The notes below the pieces were generated by a model. That model did not search any database. It saw only the letters and a program-made list of their open reading frames with translations, and had not been told where the DNA came from. The position numbers were made by a program, and so were the translations under genes. A stretch of DNA of 64,000 nt from Aminivibrio sp. (GTDB lineage Bacteria > Synergistota > Synergistia > Synergistales > Aminobacteriaceae): assembly GCF_016756745.1 (NCBI RefSeq), contig NZ_JAESIH010000044.1, positions 1 through 64,000 on the forward strand, read 5' to 3'. This document shows, piece after piece, positions 63,051-64,000 of the stretch. Each line of letters begins with the position of its first letter. Positions within the stretch are counted from its first letter, which is position 1.

Positions 63051-64000
63051 TGGGGCATCACCTCGATCTTTTCGAGCTCCGCCGCCAGGCGGTTCCTCCA
63101 CTTCTCTCCCCGTGCGGCCATTTCTTCCCTTCCTAGGACCCTCAGCGCCAGGAGTTCCGACCTGAGGGGCAGCGCGGCTGCCTGGTCGAAGAGGATTCCC
63201 CGCGACAGGGCCGACCGGACGGTCCTGTCGCATTCCCTCAACTGAAGGAGGTACAATTTCTGGAGTTCCGGGGCGAATGAGGCGTCTTCAGGAACGAAGG
63301 CATTCTGCTGCAAAAAAAGCACCCTGGCCAGTTCGGCCATGAACAGAGTCCACTTGTCTTCTTCGGAGAGCCCGTCCCTGCCCACCAGCTGCACCAGTTC
63401 CAGGAGGGACTGTTCCCGTTCCAGCAAATCCCTGAGGTACTCCCGGAGGGCGAACCATTCCTCCCCGAGGTTCTCCCGGAACCACGGGGCGAGCATCCCC
63501 TCGTAGAGGGTATAGCTCTGGCTCCAGTTGATCGCCGGGAAATGACGCTGCTGGGCCAGCGCTTTGTCCAGGGCCCAGAAGGCCCCGGACATGCGGAGGC
63601 TCGCCTGGGTCACCGGTTCCGAGAAATCCCCCCCGGCGGGAGAAACGGCGTTCACCACCGTGATGGAGCCGTTTCTTGACGGGGACCCCAGGGCTTCCGC
63701 CCTCCCCGCCCGTTCGTAATACTGGGCGAGCCGAGACCCGAGGTAGGCGGGGTATCCCTCTTCGCCGGGCATCTCTTCAAGCCTGCCCCCGATCTCCCTG
63801 AGGGCCTCCGCCCACCGGGACGTTGAATCGGCCATGATAGCCACGTTATAGCCCATGTCACGGAAATATTCTCCCATGGTCATTCCGAGGTAGATGCTCG
63901 CCTCCCTGGCCGCCACGGGCATGTTGGAGGTGTTGGCCACGAGGATCGTCCTGTCCATGAGAGGACCGCCGCTCACGGGGTCCACCAGTCCCGGGAATTC
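63047..64000 (-). CDS. atpA: V-type ATP synthase subunit A, C-terminal part (runs off the window)
   Basis: At least 317 residues of the catalytic subunit. Visible are [40 protein letters not shown] and [19 protein letters not shown], then the helical C-terminal domain. The P-loop half lies beyond position 64000. It couples ATP hydrolysis or synthesis to H+ or Na+ movement; the membrane ring genes are outside the window. Confidence 0.93.
   Translation of the reverse strand, partial: EFPGLVDPVSGGPLMDRTILVANTSNMPVAAREASIYLGMTMGEYFRDMGYNVAIMADSTSRWAEALREIGGRLEEMPGEEGYPAYLGSRLAQYYERAGRAEALGSPSRNGSITVVNAVSPAGGDFSEPVTQASLRMSGAFWALDKALAQQRHFPAINWSQSYTLYEGMLAPWFRENLGEEWFALREYLRDLLEREQSLLELVQLVGRDGLSEEDKWTLFMAELARVLFLQQNAFVPEDASFAPELQKLYLLQLRECDRTVRSALSRGILFDQAAALPLRSELLALRVLGREEMAARGEKWRNRLAAELEKIEVMPQ

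Overview
The window looks like a chromosome segment of a GC-rich, anaerobic, probably amino-acid or purine fermenting bacterium. A V-type ATPase operon, molybdenum hydroxylases with an SsnA-like hydrolase, and the rimP-nusA-ylxR-ylxQ-infB order would suit a Synergistota member. That lineage is an inference from gene content; no rRNA gene is present.

Layout. 1-1120: a long self-complementary repeat element (66-323, second copy near 47 kb) and decayed coding sequence. 1121-10653: one minus-strand operon with two complete xanthine-dehydrogenase-type molybdenum hydroxylases, an SsnA-like amidohydrolase and a PreA-like flavoprotein. Upstream of it lies a molybdopterin nucleotidyltransferase-HD fusion (10751-11878). 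11888-15008: lytic transglycosylase, nitroreductase, tRNA-Leu, cardiolipin synthase.

15083-40009 is an integrated island of about 24.9 kb. It is bounded by an 18-bp direct repeat that is the 3' end of tRNA-Lys(CTT), with a tyrosine integrase next to the intact tRNA. Its left half is a scrapyard: a phage-like XRE/ImmA pair, a tyrosine recombinase split by an IS21-family element, transposase tails, a decaying tandem array of an unrecognised acidic protein family, and a HigB/HigA-ImmA module. The middle has a relaxase-like protein, a candidate oriT and a small predicted DNA-binding protein with a palindrome at its start. The right end, more AT-rich, is a tightly packed defence operon of seven genes: controller protein, two sister cytosine-5 methyltransferases, an MmeI-like adenine methyltransferase, an SF2 helicase, a GIY-YIG nuclease-like protein and Vsr. 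Its promoter overlaps a perfect inverted repeat. This composite restriction-modification locus is the best candidate for an undescribed system.

39992-64000 is core genome: seven tRNAs (Lys, Arg, His, Arg, Gly, Pro, Ala), rqcH, an RluD-type pseudouridine synthase, ileS, a DUF1850 gene, tRNA-Arg(CCT), the second repeat copy, then a minus-strand translation and RNA block (ribF, truB, nrnA-like, rbfA, DUF503, infB, ylxQ, ylxR, nusA, rimP). After that come a 62-codon ORF, guaB, ispDF, a PIN-TRAM protein, recR, ybaB, rlmH, and V-ATPase subunits D, B and A (A runs off the end).
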